Origin: Sphingomonas gilva
GTDB taxonomy: Bacteria; Pseudomonadota; Alphaproteobacteria; Sphingomonadales; Sphingomonadaceae
Direction: 5' to 3'
Length of the DNA stretch: 64,000 bases
Assembly (NCBI RefSeq): GCF_003515075.1
Contig: NZ_QWLV01000001.1
Location: 619,182 to 683,181 of the forward strand
Shown here: piece by piece, positions 9,138 through 18,214 of the stretch
Layout of the letters: the number at the start of each line of letters is the position of its first letter
Position numbering within the stretch: position 1 is the first letter of the stretch
The notes under the pieces: generated by a model
The model's database searches: none
What the model was told of the DNA's origin: nothing
What the model saw: the letters and a program-made list of their open reading frames with translations, nothing else
Translations under genes and position numbers: made by a program

Positions 9138-10154
9138 CTATCGTCTTAGTCGCACCCGCGCGAGCATGTCGCTGGAGGCGAGGAACAGCGATCGGCCGCC
9201 TTCTCCGAACGCGCAATTGGCCACCGCCTTGCCGGTGCCGATGATGCCGAGCAGCCTGCCGTCGGCCGAGCAGACATGGACGCCGCCCGGGCCGGTGGCG
9301 AAGACGCGGCCGGCGCGATCGGTCTTCATGCCGTCGGGCAGGCCGGGCTCTCCGGCGGCATGTTCGGCGCGCATGTCGCGGAAGCGGCGCACGCCGGCGG
9401 GCATTCCGCGATCGTCGAGCGCATAGGCCAGCACCTCGGGCCGCTCAGGATCGGAGAGCGCAATATAGAGCGTGCGCTCGTCGGGCGAGAGGGCGATGCC
9501 GTTGGGGCGGTGATGGCTGCGGTCGAGCACGGTCACGCGGCCGTCCGGATCGAGCCGGTAGACGCCGCTGAAATCGAGCTCGCGCAGCGGCGAGGCGTCG
9601 CCGTCCTTCAGCCCGTAAGGCGGATCGGTGAAGTAGATCGCGCCCGAGCGGGCAATGGCGACATCGTTGGGGCTGTTGAAGCGCTTGCCCTCGAACCGGT
9701 CGGCGAGGACGGTCTTGGCGCGGGTGGCGAGGTCCACCGCGGCGATGACGCGGGTGCCGCTGTCGGCCATGATCAGACGCCCGGCGGCGTCGATGGCGAG
9801 CCCGTTCGCCCCCGCTTCGCGAATGGTCGGCGGAACGGGGCCGGCAAGGCCCGATGGATCGAGGAACGGAGTCGCTCCCTCGCCGGACGCCCAGCGGTGG
9901 ACGATGTTCCCCGGCACGTCCGAGAACAGCAGATAGCCGCCGCGCTCCACCCAGACCGGGCCCTCGGCCCAGCGATAGCCGGTCGCGAGGACCTCGACCG
10001 GCGTCGATGGATCGACGATCGCGTCCAGCTCCGCGTCGAAGCGGCGGATGCCGCCCACCGGCTCCGCGGCTGCCAGCGTGCGGGCGCATCCCGCCAGCGG
10101 CAGCAGCGCAAGGCCGCCAAGCAATGCGCGGCGGGATCGAGATGGCACGTCCAT
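9138..10154 (-). CDS. SMP-30/gluconolactonase-family lipoprotein
   Basis: About 338 residues. The N-terminus is a lipoprotein signal (RRALLGGLALLPLAGC), then a beta-propeller with family features: RWAEGPVW, NSPNDVAI and HHRPNGIALSPDE. These proteins hydrolyse sugar lactones in a metal-dependent way. It is the last gene of the minus-strand cluster that starts at 17879. The ATG at 10154 follows an AGGAAAGG ribosome site. A GTG at 10175 would overlap the preceding stop as GTGA and cannot be excluded. Downstream of an oxidoreductase it may hydrolyse the aldonolactone product, which is an inference. Confidence 0.85.
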   Translation of the reverse strand: MDVPSRSRRALLGGLALLPLAGCARTLAAAEPVGGIRRFDAELDAIVDPSTPVEVLATGYRWAEGPVWVERGGYLLFSDVPGNIVHRWASGEGATPFLDPSGLAGPVPPTIREAGANGLAIDAAGRLIMADSGTRVIAAVDLATRAKTVLADRFEGKRFNSPNDVAIARSGAIYFTDPPYGLKDGDASPLRELDFSGVYRLDPDGRVTVLDRSHHRPNGIALSPDERTLYIALSDPERPEVLAYALDDRGMPAGVRRFRDMRAEHAAGEPGLPDGMKTDRAGRVFATGPGGVHVCSADGRLLGIIGTGKAVANCAFGEGGRSLFLASSDMLARVRLRR

Positions 10155-10171
10155 GCGAAATCCTTTCCTGC

Positions 10172-11284
10172 TCACCCGCCGAGCTTCACCGTCCGGCCCT
10201 CGCGCGCGGATCGGTAGATCGCCTCGATCACGCGCAGGTCCTTCAGCCCCTCATCGCCCGAGGCGATCGGCTCGGCGCCCGAGCGAATGCATTCGGGCAG
10301 ATGATCGAGCTGGGCGACGAACTGGTTCTTGGCCGGCGTGGGCAGCTCGCGCTGCCGGGGCTCGCCGCCCTTGCGAATCCACATGCGGTGCCCCGAATAG
10401 GCGGTGGCCGGCTCCATATGGATGAAGCCCTCGCCGCCGATCACGCGGTAGTCGTTGTGGCCGGAGCTGTAGCTGGAGACGCAGTTGGCGATGACGCCCG
10501 AGGGGAAGCGCAGCAGGAAATCGATCCGGTCCTCGACCGTGCGGAAGCGCGGATCGGCGCGGTCGGTCGATTCGATCGCGCTGACCTCCACCGGCTCCTC
10601 GCCGGTCAGGTAGCGCGCGGCGTTGAGGCTGTAGATGCCAATGTCCATCAGCGATCCGCCGCCCGACAGCGGCCGGTCCAGCCGCCATTGATCGGGCCGG
10701 ATGTTGAAGCCGTGCGCGGTGGTGATCAGCCGCGTCGGCCCGACATGGCCGCCGCGCGCCAGCTCGATCGCGAGGCGGTTGTACGGCTCGAAGCGCGAGC
10801 GGTAGCCGATCATCAGCTTCTTGCCGGCCTTGCGGCAGGCGGCGATCATCGCCTCGCACTCGACAACGCTGATCGCCATCGGCTTTTCGCACATCACATG
10901 CTTGCCTGCCTGGGCCGCCCGGATCGAATATTCGGCGTGCATGCTGTTGGGCAGCACGACATAGACGATGTCGATGTCCGGATTGTCGCGGATGCGGTCG
11001 TAATCCCGGTAGCTGTACCGGTGCGTCGTGGGGATGCCGTATTCGGCGCCGTAGCGTTCGAGCTTGGCGGGGGTGCCGCTGACCAGCGCGACCAGCCGGG
11101 CATGCTCGCACTCTTTGAGACGCGGCATGATCTGGTTGGTCGCGTAATTGCCCAGCCCGACGACGGCATAGCCGAGCTTGCGCGCAGGCCGCTGCTGCGC
11201 GCACGCCGCGCCGGCGGGCGCGACAAGCGCCGCCGCGCCGATGCCGGCGAGGATCTCGCGTCGATTGTGGCCGCTGTCCATCAT
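10172..11284 (-). CDS. Gfo/Idh/MocA-family oxidoreductase, Tat-exported
   Basis: About 370 residues. The N-terminus carries a twin-arginine signal (NRREILAGIGAAALVAPAGA), so the protein should be folded with its NAD(P) before export to the periplasm, as in glucose-fructose oxidoreductase. The dinucleotide motif VVGLGNYA is near residue 40 and the family EKP motif is in CEKPMA. The start codon overlaps the stop of the halogenase-like gene (ATGATG, both ATGs usable). The role is presumably sugar oxidation paired with the lactonase that follows; the substrate is unknown. Confidence 0.88.
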   Translation of the reverse strand: MMDSGHNRREILAGIGAAALVAPAGAACAQQRPARKLGYAVVGLGNYATNQIMPRLKECEHARLVALVSGTPAKLERYGAEYGIPTTHRYSYRDYDRIRDNPDIDIVYVVLPNSMHAEYSIRAAQAGKHVMCEKPMAISVVECEAMIAACRKAGKKLMIGYRSRFEPYNRLAIELARGGHVGPTRLITTAHGFNIRPDQWRLDRPLSGGGSLMDIGIYSLNAARYLTGEEPVEVSAIESTDRADPRFRTVEDRIDFLLRFPSGVIANCVSSYSSGHNDYRVIGGEGFIHMEPATAYSGHRMWIRKGGEPRQRELPTPAKNQFVAQLDHLPECIRSGAEPIASGDEGLKDLRVIEAIYRSAREGRTVKLGG

Positions 11285-12780
11285 CCATTCTCCCTGCCGG
11301 TGGATGCGCAATAGGAATCGAGAAACCGCTGGTGGTCCGGCAGCTTCGCGACCGCGCCGGCGATATTGGCCTTGAGATCGGTGAGCGCCTTCAGAAGCTG
11401 CTCGGGCGGCATCAGCCGGCCCATCTGGTGATGGGCCCTGGGCGCCAGCCGCTGCCCGAGCATCACCTGCACCCAGCTGTCCACCCGGAACAGATCGTGC
11501 GCGTCCTGATAGGCATGGGCGCCCTCTCGAAACAGCGCGATTCGCGCGGCGAGCGAATCCGGAATCTCCATCTCGCGGCACCGCTTCCAGAAGGGCGAAT
11601 CGTCACGCTCGTTCAGATGATAGTGGAGGATGATGAAGTCGCGAATGCCTTCGAGCTCGCGCTGCGACATCAGGTTGAAGCGGTCGGCGAGCGCATCGGT
11701 GACGCCGCCGAAGGGGAAGAGCTGCATCAGCCGCGTCACGCCGATCATGATGAGGTGGATGCTGGTCGATTCGAGCGGCTCGACGAAGCCGCTCGCCAGG
11801 CCGAAGGCGATGCAGTTCTTGTTCCACGCCTTGCGCCGGCGCCCGGTGCGGAAGCGGATCAGGCGCGGATCGGTGAGCATTTCGCCCTCGACGCGCTCCG
11901 TCAGCATCGCGTGCGCCTCATCATCGGAAAGGAACTCGCTGGCGAAAACGAGGCCGTTGCCGACGCGGTGCTGGAGCGGGATCCGCCACTGCCATCCCGC
12001 GTCGTGCGCGGCGGCGCGGGTATAGGGGCGGGCGGGGCCGGTCGCCTGGGTCTGCACCGCGATCGCGCTGTTCGTCGACAGCCAGTGCGTCCAGTCCTCA
12101 TAGCCGGTCTTGAGCGTCTGCTCGATCAGCAGCCCGCGAAAGCCGGTGCAGTCGATGAACAGGTCGCCTTCCACCACCTGCCCCGATTGCAGCGCCAGCG
12201 CCTCGATGAAGCCGGTCTCCGGCGCCTGGCGGACCTCGGCGATCCTGCCTTCGATCCGCCGCACGCCGAGCGGTTCGCTGAAGCCGCGCAGGAATCGGCC
12301 ATAGGCGGTGGCATCGAGATGGTAGGCATAGTTGAGCCGGCCGTTTTCGCCGGTGAGGAACTTGCCCGCCTCGGCCGCCTGCAGCTCGAAGCAATAGTCG
12401 CCGAGATCGCCGCCGAAGCCCTGGGCGCGCGCCTGCAGCCACATATGCTGGAAATCGCCCATCCAGGTCGATCGGCCGATCTGGCCGAAGGAGTGGAAAT
12501 AGCGGTCGCCGACCCGCGCCCAGTCGCGAAACTCGATGCCGAGCTTGAAGCTGGCCTGGGTCGCGCGCATGAATTCGCGCTCGTCGAGGCCGAGCAGGGC
12601 GTGAAAGCCGCGCACGGTGGGGATGGTCGATTCGCCGACGCCGACGGTGCCGATCTCGTCGGATTCGACCAGGGCGATGTCGATGAGCGGGCCCAATTGG
12701 CTGGCGAGCGCGGCGGCGACCGTCCAGCCGGCGGTGCCCCCGCCCGCGATCACCACTCGCCTCACGATCTGGTCTTCCAC
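11281..12780 (-). CDS. Tryptophan-halogenase-family flavoprotein (PrnA-like)
   Basis: 499 residues, close to the usual length. The FAD-binding GGGTAG motif is at residues 13-18 and GVGESTIP is near 50. The lysine corresponding to the essential Lys79 of PrnA is present (SFKLGIEF, Lys79 here by count), and a WxWxIP-type motif (GWQWRIPLQ) is retained. No separate flavin reductase or natural-product genes are nearby. Homologues occur repeatedly beside sugar TonB receptors in sphingomonads, Caulobacter and Xanthomonas, where their role is unclear. It is translationally linked to the Gfo/Idh gene by overlap. True halogenase activity is unproven. Confidence 0.9.
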   Translation of the reverse strand: MEDQIVRRVVIAGGGTAGWTVAAALASQLGPLIDIALVESDEIGTVGVGESTIPTVRGFHALLGLDEREFMRATQASFKLGIEFRDWARVGDRYFHSFGQIGRSTWMGDFQHMWLQARAQGFGGDLGDYCFELQAAEAGKFLTGENGRLNYAYHLDATAYGRFLRGFSEPLGVRRIEGRIAEVRQAPETGFIEALALQSGQVVEGDLFIDCTGFRGLLIEQTLKTGYEDWTHWLSTNSAIAVQTQATGPARPYTRAAAHDAGWQWRIPLQHRVGNGLVFASEFLSDDEAHAMLTERVEGEMLTDPRLIRFRTGRRRKAWNKNCIAFGLASGFVEPLESTSIHLIMIGVTRLMQLFPFGGVTDALADRFNLMSQRELEGIRDFIILHYHLNERDDSPFWKRCREMEIPDSLAARIALFREGAHAYQDAHDLFRVDSWVQVMLGQRLAPRAHHQMGRLMPPEQLLKALTDLKANIAGAVAKLPDHQRFLDSYCASTGRENG

Positions 12781-12798
12781 TATGCTTCCTTCATCAAG

Positions 12799-12820
12799 CC
12801 CCTCCCCTTCGGGGGAGGGG
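12799..12820. repeat. Solo hairpin resembling one class D arm
   Basis: A 22-bp hairpin of the form CCCCTCCCC-ttc-GGGGGAGGGG in the 70-bp gap between the cupin and halogenase-like genes. It matches one arm of the class D elements but has no partner arm, so it may be a remnant or a single-hairpin form. Confidence 0.7.
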
Positions 12821-12850
12821 CCGATAGTAGCTTCGTCCAGCTATCCGCCT

Positions 12851-13882
12851 TCATCGGTTGAGCCGGTTGAGCAGCTGCGCGCGCAGGCGCCGCGCCTTCG
12901 GCTCGTCCATCGGCGCGAGCGGCCCGCGCGCGTGTTCGGGCAGGTGCGCGCCCGCGCGGCCGGCGGGACCGAAGACGTAATAGTCGAACAGCGCCCGCCA
13001 GGCGCGTTTCTCCGCTTCGGGCCGGTCGCGCAGGCTGACGAGCGCATGGAGCAGCGTGGTCTGCGGCGTATCCATGAAGGCCGGCACGGGGTTCCACCAA
13101 TAGTTGATCATCACGTTGAAGGCGTCGAGCGCCTCGACCTGATGCCACCAGAGCGCGGGGTAGAACAGCACGTCGCCCGGTTCGAGTGCGGCCACCCGCG
13201 CGGCCGCCATCGCCTCGCGGAAGCGGGGGAAACGATCGAGATCGGGGTCGCGGAAATCAACCATGGTGACGACCTGCCCGGCGGGCGTCGGCTCCAGCGG
13301 GCCGGGATAGAGGTTCGCCACCTGCTCGGGCGGGAACAGGGTGAAGCGCCGCCGGCCGACCATGCAGCAGGCGAGATTGTTCGACATGTCGTAATGCGCC
13401 GCCGTGACGGTGCGGTTGCCGATCCAGATGCTGACGACCGGCGGGCCGGCGGCGAACATCGGATGATCGAGGGCGAGGTCGTTCGCCTCGCGCAAGCCGG
13501 GCAGATAGAGGCCGAGATCGGTCGAGCCGATATAGAGCGACGGCGCCCGCTCATCTTCCAGATGCGCGAGGATGGCATCGAGGAAGGCGCCCAGGGGCAC
13601 GCGCTCCGCAGCGAAGTTCAGGCCGGTCAGGCCCGCATTGTAGTGGAAGCGTCCGCCGATCTCGGGCGGGCCGGTGAAGCCGGTGACCGGGCGGCCGCTC
13701 GCGAACCCCTTGAGGTAGCCGGCGGCCGCCGCCGGCCCCTGCCGCCCGCGCGCGACCAGCGGCCAGCCTCGCGCCAGGCCTTCGAGCACCACCGGCTCCT
13801 GCGCCTCCATCAACCTATCGTACGGCACCGCATCCGGCGCGACGCCGGACAGGCGCTTCACCGCCGGCGCAGCGAAGCTCAT
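12851..13882 (-). CDS. Cupin-8 / JmjC-like dioxygenase-fold protein
   Basis: 343 residues. The JmjC-like metal site is visible as HYDMSNN (His and Asp) and a distal WWHQVE, within a cupin-8 fold. Such proteins can be Fe(II)/2-oxoglutarate hydroxylases; those next to PrnA-like genes and SapC have been called Pass1-related. The protein is soluble. It starts with ATGA overlapping the SapC stop and is 70 bp upstream of the halogenase-like gene, so the three are likely co-expressed. The substrate is unknown. Confidence 0.87.
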   Translation of the reverse strand: MSFAAPAVKRLSGVAPDAVPYDRLMEAQEPVVLEGLARGWPLVARGRQGPAAAAGYLKGFASGRPVTGFTGPPEIGGRFHYNAGLTGLNFAAERVPLGAFLDAILAHLEDERAPSLYIGSTDLGLYLPGLREANDLALDHPMFAAGPPVVSIWIGNRTVTAAHYDMSNNLACCMVGRRRFTLFPPEQVANLYPGPLEPTPAGQVVTMVDFRDPDLDRFPRFREAMAAARVAALEPGDVLFYPALWWHQVEALDAFNVMINYWWNPVPAFMDTPQTTLLHALVSLRDRPEAEKRAWRALFDYYVFGPAGRAGAHLPEHARGPLAPMDEPKARRLRAQLLNRLNR

Positions 13883-14583
13883 GCCGTCGCCCTGCGGTTC
13901 TTGAGGTCGATCAGCCGGTGGACATTGGCGAGCGAGGCCGCCGCGAGGAAGGCGAGGCGGAGGAAGCCGTCGCGGTGCAACCGCGCGAGCGCTTGGCCGT
14001 CGAGCGCGGCAAGCCGCTCCTCGCTCACCGCGTGGAGGCCGGGCAGCGTGTAGCGCCGGGCGTCGCTCAGCTGGATCTCCACCGCGACCGGCTCGATCAG
14101 GCCCGCCTGCTCGAAGGCCGCGAACATGGCCGGCAGGACGGCCAGCCCGTCATGGATGATGCGCAGCACGCCCGCGGCCTGCTCCAAAGAGGGTGCGTTG
14201 CCCCCGTGCGGCAGGAACAGCGGCAGCCCCTCTTCGCGGCTGAGGCGGGGGTGGTCGAGATCGACATGGATCACCGGCTCGCCGTCCGCCGGCCTGCCGA
14301 TCCGAAAAGGGCCGCGCCGCTGGGTCGCCGGGACGTAGCGCGCCTGCCAGCCCGCTTCATCGAGGAAGAGATTCTCGTCGCGGTCGAGGCCGAGCAGCGC
14401 GACCGCGGCGAGGGCGCCTTCGCCGTCCCGGCGGAAGAAGATCGGATATTCGCGCTGAAGCTCCTCGAACTCGGTCGGGAAGACGCGCACCTGGTTGATA
14501 TTGTCGCCGAACGCCGCGCCGTGCCCCGGGATGACCCGAAGATCGTGGTGATCGACATTATTGAGGAGCACCGTGCTGGTCAT
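13879..14583 (-). CDS. SapC family protein
   Basis: 234 residues. A SapC-like sequence (named after the Campylobacter S-layer-associated protein) with FPTEFEELQREYPIFFR, a GxPLFLP segment and a C-terminal helical region. There is no signal peptide. The start at 14583 follows AAGGAC; an upstream ATG at 14607 lacks support. The gene follows the receptor gene across a hairpin at 14647-14670 and overlaps the cupin gene. Function is unknown, although the gene is a regular partner of sugar TonB receptors. Confidence 0.87.
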   Translation of the reverse strand: MTSTVLLNNVDHHDLRVIPGHGAAFGDNINQVRVFPTEFEELQREYPIFFRRDGEGALAAVALLGLDRDENLFLDEAGWQARYVPATQRRGPFRIGRPADGEPVIHVDLDHPRLSREEGLPLFLPHGGNAPSLEQAAGVLRIIHDGLAVLPAMFAAFEQAGLIEPVAVEIQLSDARRYTLPGLHAVSEERLAALDGQALARLHRDGFLRLAFLAAASLANVHRLIDLKNRRATA

Positions 14584-14646
14584 CGTCGTCCTTCGGCGGG
14601 CCGGCAATGATGAGGCGGGGCATCATGCGATGCAACCCGACAGAGA

Positions 14647-14670
14647 AAGGCCGCTGCAAGCAGCGGCCTT
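14647..14670 (-). terminator. Hairpin between TonB receptor and sapC-like gene
   Basis: A perfect 10-bp stem (AAGGCCGCTG with CAGCGGCCTT) and a 4-base loop, flanked by A-rich and T-rich runs. On the minus strand a TTTCTCT tail follows. It lies 35 bp after the receptor stop and before the SapC-like gene, so it can act as a full or partial terminator inside the cluster. Confidence 0.75.
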
Positions 14671-14705
14671 CCCCCTTTTGACCGAGCCGTCCCCACACGC
14701 CCGGT

Positions 14706-17700
14706 TTAGAAACGATAGCGCGCGCCGAACAGGAACAGCGGTTTCAGCTCCTGCGCGAAGAACAGGTTGCTTTCGTCGCGGCCATAGGTGCGGATCGGTT
14801 CGCTCAGCACGTTGATCGCTTCGAGCGACAGCGCGATGTTTTCGGTGACGTCGTAGCTGATGTTCACGTCGAGCGTGCCGAAGGGCGCGTAGAACACCGG
14901 GTTCCGGCTGCCGCCGCGATTGGTCGCGGCGAGGAACTTGTCGCGCCAGTTGTACGCGACGCGCGCCGACAGCCCGTAATTCTCGTAGATGCCGGTGATG
15001 TTGAAGCTGTCGCTCAAGCCGACCAGCGCGAACACATTCTCGTTGGGATCGGCGCCGACATCGACCCCGACATCGCCGTACACCTTGGTGAACGAGCCGG
15101 AGACGCCGAAGCCCGTATCGCCGAAGAAGTGCTGCGCCTGAAGCTCGAAGCCGTGGATATTGCCTTCGCGGTTGTTGATCGGCGTCGTCACCGAGAAGTT
15201 GAACAGCGGATCGTCCGCGTCGGCGATGATGTCGGTCCGGGCGAGGACCTCGTCGACGAAATCCTGATCGATCTGGCCTGTCGCCGGATCGATATTGGCC
15301 CGATATTCGGCGGAAGCGGCGGCCAGATCGCCATCATTCTCCACCAGCAGCGCGGTCATGGTGAACAGGCTGACGTCGCTCAGCACCGCGCCGATCCTGT
15401 TGAGTTCCTCCAGCGCGGTGCCGGAGCGCGACCCGGGCGCGCCCGAGCTCGGGTCGCGCAGGCCGAACAGGTTCCGATCGATCTGCGCTGCGCCGATGAA
15501 GTTCTTCACCTGCTTGTAGAAGAAGCCGGCGGAGACGTAGCTGGATCGGCCGTAATACCATTCGAGCGAGACGTCGAAATTGTCCGAGACCAGCGGCCTC
15601 AAACCGGGATTGCCGGTCGATCCGGTGGCGACGCCGTCCAGCGCGATCGGCCGGTTGGGGCCGTTGGCGGCTTCGGAGGCGAACAGGTTGCTGTAGTCGG
15701 GCCGCGCCATCGTCTTGCTGTACGAGACGCGCGCCACGACGTCGTCCATCGGCGAGATGCGGAAGTCGATCGCGGGTAGGAGGTTGCTGTATTCGGCCTC
15801 GCCGCTGCGTTCGACCAAGGTTTCCGGAACCAGGCGCAGGATCCGGCTGAAGTCATTGTCCGAATCCCATTCGATCCAGTCGGGCTGATTGAACTGCGCG
15901 TATGATCTCACCTTGGTGTTCTCGAAGCGGGCGCCGGCGACCAGCCCGGCCTCGCGGCCCATGATCTCGCCATTCCAGGTGAACTGCGCGTAGACCGACC
16001 AGATTTTCTCCTCGACCTGATCGAAGTCGCTGCCGGTGACGTTGATCGGGTTCGCCGAATAGGCAGCGGCGAACGCCTCGTAGAGATCGACCGCGTTGCC
16101 GCGGAAGGCGATCTGCGCGTCGGTCGGGTTGTAGTGGTCGAACTGGCATTCGAGGCAGAACTGCTCGATCATGCCGCCGGCGAACTCCTCGACGTCGCCG
16201 ACCTGGGTGATGCCCCAATCGCCGAGCGTCTGCTGCGTCTGGACGCGCTGACTGGTCATCTTCGAATCGATATAGGTGGTGCCGATATCGAAACGGCCGC
16301 CACCGTCGAATTCCCAGCCGAGATCGGCGCGCAGCTGATTGACGCGGTGCTTCTGCGTCGATGCGTTGGTGCGCTGCACCTGCGTGCCGAGATCGCCGAT
16401 GTCGAGCACGCCGTTGCCGTTGCCACGCGCGACATCGTCGGCCGTACCCGGAATCTCGTCCGGACCGTCGGTGAAGGTGCCGTCGTTGAAGATCCAGTCC
16501 TGCTGCGGAATGTCGCCGCTGTAATCGACCGAATGCCCGTCGACCACCGGCGCGCCGAAGCCGACCAGGGTCGAGCTGGCGCCGTTGCGGGCGTTGGGCG
16601 TGCTCGCGGAGGTCGAATGATTGCCGTCGAGCTTCAGCGTGAAGCCGTCGGCGATCTCCCATTCGGCGTTGAGACCGTATGACTGGAGCTCGGTCTTGGT
16701 CGCGCGGAACTGCTGTTCGAAGCCGATGTCCTTGACGCCGTAGCCGTCGCCTTCATCGAGGTAGATCGCCGTGGCGACGATCGGATTATCGTCGAAGGTG
16801 ACATTGTCGAACGGGCGGTTGAACCAGTTGCCCTGGTCCATGCGCTCTTCCTCGACCTCATTGCGCGCATAGACCGCATCGGCGGTGATCGTCAGCGATT
16901 CGACCGGACGGAACTGCAGCGTCGCGACGCCGTTGATGCGCTCACGCGAGGATTCGGAATAGTGATAGCGGCTGTCGTTGGGGATCGCGACGAGCTGGTT
17001 CGGATCCTCGGGCGCATTGGTGATGACCGTGTCCGGTCCCCGGCCCGGCATCGCGGAGAAGGGCTGCACGTTCCACGCGTTCGACGTCGAGCTGGCGGCG
17101 GCGCTGTTGCGCTTCTGATAGGCGCCGAACAGCGAGATGCCGATGGTGTCGTTCGGATCGGACCAGCTGACCACGCCGGAAAGCTCCGGCGTCAAATCCT
17201 CGAAATCGCGCGCGGTGTCGTACACCGCCTTCGCGCCGATGCTGCCGCGCAAGCCTTCCTCGGCGCCATCGAGCGGGCGCAGCGTGACGATGTTGATCGC
17301 CGCGCCGATGCCGCCCGACGGGATCGCCGCGCGCCCGGTCTTGTATACCTCCAGCCGGCGCACGCCCTCCGACGACAGGTTGGAGAAATCGAACGAGCGG
17401 CTGGTCGCGCGGGAGAAGTCGACATCCTGGTCGCCGCCGACCGCGTTCACATCGGAGGTGGCGATCTGGCGCCCGTTGAGCGTCACCAGGTTGAAGGTGG
17501 GGCCGAAGCCGCGCACGGTGACGCGCGACCCTTCGCCGTTGCGACGATCGATGGTGACGCCGGGAATGCGCTGCAGCGATTCGGCGAGGTTGGTGTCGGG
17601 GAACTTGCCGATATCCTCGGCGGAGATCGCGTCGACCACGCCCGATGCATCGCGCTTGATCTCCATCGCGCGATCGAGGCTGGCACGGACGCCGGTGACG

Positions 17701-17879
17701 ATGATCTCGGCCGCGCCGCTGTCATCCTGCGACTGCGGGTCCTGCGTGCTGACCGAATCGGCAGGCGCGGATACCGTTTGAACCTGCGCCAGCGCGACGC
17801 CCGGCGCCGCCAGGCATGTCGCGACCGCAATTGCCGAAACCGACCGCACAAGCGCGGAAGAACGTCCAAAGCTCCCCAT
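14706..17879 (-). CDS. TonB-dependent receptor, large
   Basis: 1057 residues with an N-terminal signal peptide ending near ALAQ, a TonB-box-like EIIVTG segment, a plug (about 60-190, with VVDAISAEDIGKFPDTN and RVTVRGFGPTFN) and a long beta-barrel ending FLFGARYRF. Receptors of this type take up oligosaccharides across the outer membrane. It is the first gene of a cluster with SapC, cupin-8, halogenase-like, Gfo/Idh and SMP-30 genes. It is divergent from a LacI regulator that probably controls it through the palindrome at 17954-17969. The substrate cannot be read from sequence. Confidence 0.93.
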   Translation of the reverse strand: MGSFGRSSALVRSVSAIAVATCLAAPGVALAQVQTVSAPADSVSTQDPQSQDDSGAAEIIVTGVRASLDRAMEIKRDASGVVDAISAEDIGKFPDTNLAESLQRIPGVTIDRRNGEGSRVTVRGFGPTFNLVTLNGRQIATSDVNAVGGDQDVDFSRATSRSFDFSNLSSEGVRRLEVYKTGRAAIPSGGIGAAINIVTLRPLDGAEEGLRGSIGAKAVYDTARDFEDLTPELSGVVSWSDPNDTIGISLFGAYQKRNSAAASSTSNAWNVQPFSAMPGRGPDTVITNAPEDPNQLVAIPNDSRYHYSESSRERINGVATLQFRPVESLTITADAVYARNEVEEERMDQGNWFNRPFDNVTFDDNPIVATAIYLDEGDGYGVKDIGFEQQFRATKTELQSYGLNAEWEIADGFTLKLDGNHSTSASTPNARNGASSTLVGFGAPVVDGHSVDYSGDIPQQDWIFNDGTFTDGPDEIPGTADDVARGNGNGVLDIGDLGTQVQRTNASTQKHRVNQLRADLGWEFDGGGRFDIGTTYIDSKMTSQRVQTQQTLGDWGITQVGDVEEFAGGMIEQFCLECQFDHYNPTDAQIAFRGNAVDLYEAFAAAYSANPINVTGSDFDQVEEKIWSVYAQFTWNGEIMGREAGLVAGARFENTKVRSYAQFNQPDWIEWDSDNDFSRILRLVPETLVERSGEAEYSNLLPAIDFRISPMDDVVARVSYSKTMARPDYSNLFASEAANGPNRPIALDGVATGSTGNPGLRPLVSDNFDVSLEWYYGRSSYVSAGFFYKQVKNFIGAAQIDRNLFGLRDPSSGAPGSRSGTALEELNRIGAVLSDVSLFTMTALLVENDGDLAAASAEYRANIDPATGQIDQDFVDEVLARTDIIADADDPLFNFSVTTPINNREGNIHGFELQAQHFFGDTGFGVSGSFTKVYGDVGVDVGADPNENVFALVGLSDSFNITGIYENYGLSARVAYNWRDKFLAATNRGGSRNPVFYAPFGTLDVNISYDVTENIALSLEAINVLSEPIRTYGRDESNLFFAQELKPLFLFGARYRF

Positions 17880-17953
17880 AATTCTCTCCCCTCCTTGCCG
17901 GCTTCTTCAGCGAAACTTCGGCAGCCATGTCGAACAACGGTCTGTCGCCGTCG

Positions 17954-17987
17954 ATGATATCGCTATCATATTGTCATACGTTGTCAA
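17954..17987 (-). promoter_or_regulatory. Promoter and operator-like palindrome of the TonB receptor
   Basis: On the minus strand a consensus -35 box TTGACA (17982-17987) precedes, at sigma-70 spacing, a -10 region inside the palindrome ATGATATCGCTATCAT (17954-17969, 6-bp arms). A palindrome of this size over the -10 box is a natural site for the divergently encoded LacI repressor. That assignment is inferred. Confidence 0.55.
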
Positions 17988-18133
17988 CACGCAAATGACC
18001 CTTAGAATGGGCCTTGTTGGATATAATGCTACATGAAATGGCAATTATATTATAGCAGACAAGTTTGTTCCAGTTGAGCGCCGAGTGAATGTCCCTAATG
18101 AGGCGATTCCCCACCGAAAACGGAAGGATTAAT

Positions 18134-18214
18134 ATGACAACGATGTCGGGCATATTCCTGCCGGCGCTTCGCCGACGGGGCAATCCGCTTGACGACGCCG
18201 CGGAAAGCCGTTGA
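18134..18214 (+). CDS. Possible 26-residue leader peptide before lacI-type gene
   Basis: ATG at 18134 follows an excellent GGAAGG ribosome site 7 bases away. The reading frame is 26 codons (MTTMSGIFLPALRRRGN...), and its TGA overlaps a TTG start of the regulator as TTGA. It lies downstream of an AT-rich stretch with a TATAAT at 18022-18027. It may be a translated leader that feeds ribosomes into the weakly initiated regulator gene. Evidence is only the ribosome site and the overlap. Confidence 0.4.
   Translation: MTTMSGIFLPALRRRGNPLDDAAESR

Noticed and set aside
12780..13148. Short frame covering the gap between halogenase-like and cupin genes
   Set aside because: Overlaps the cupin gene in another frame and is Arg/Ala-rich without motifs or ribosome site.
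11281..14583. Halogenated natural-product biosynthesis cluster
   Set aside because: No assembly-line, tailoring or flavin reductase genes; neighbours are a TonB receptor, SapC and sugar oxidation genes.
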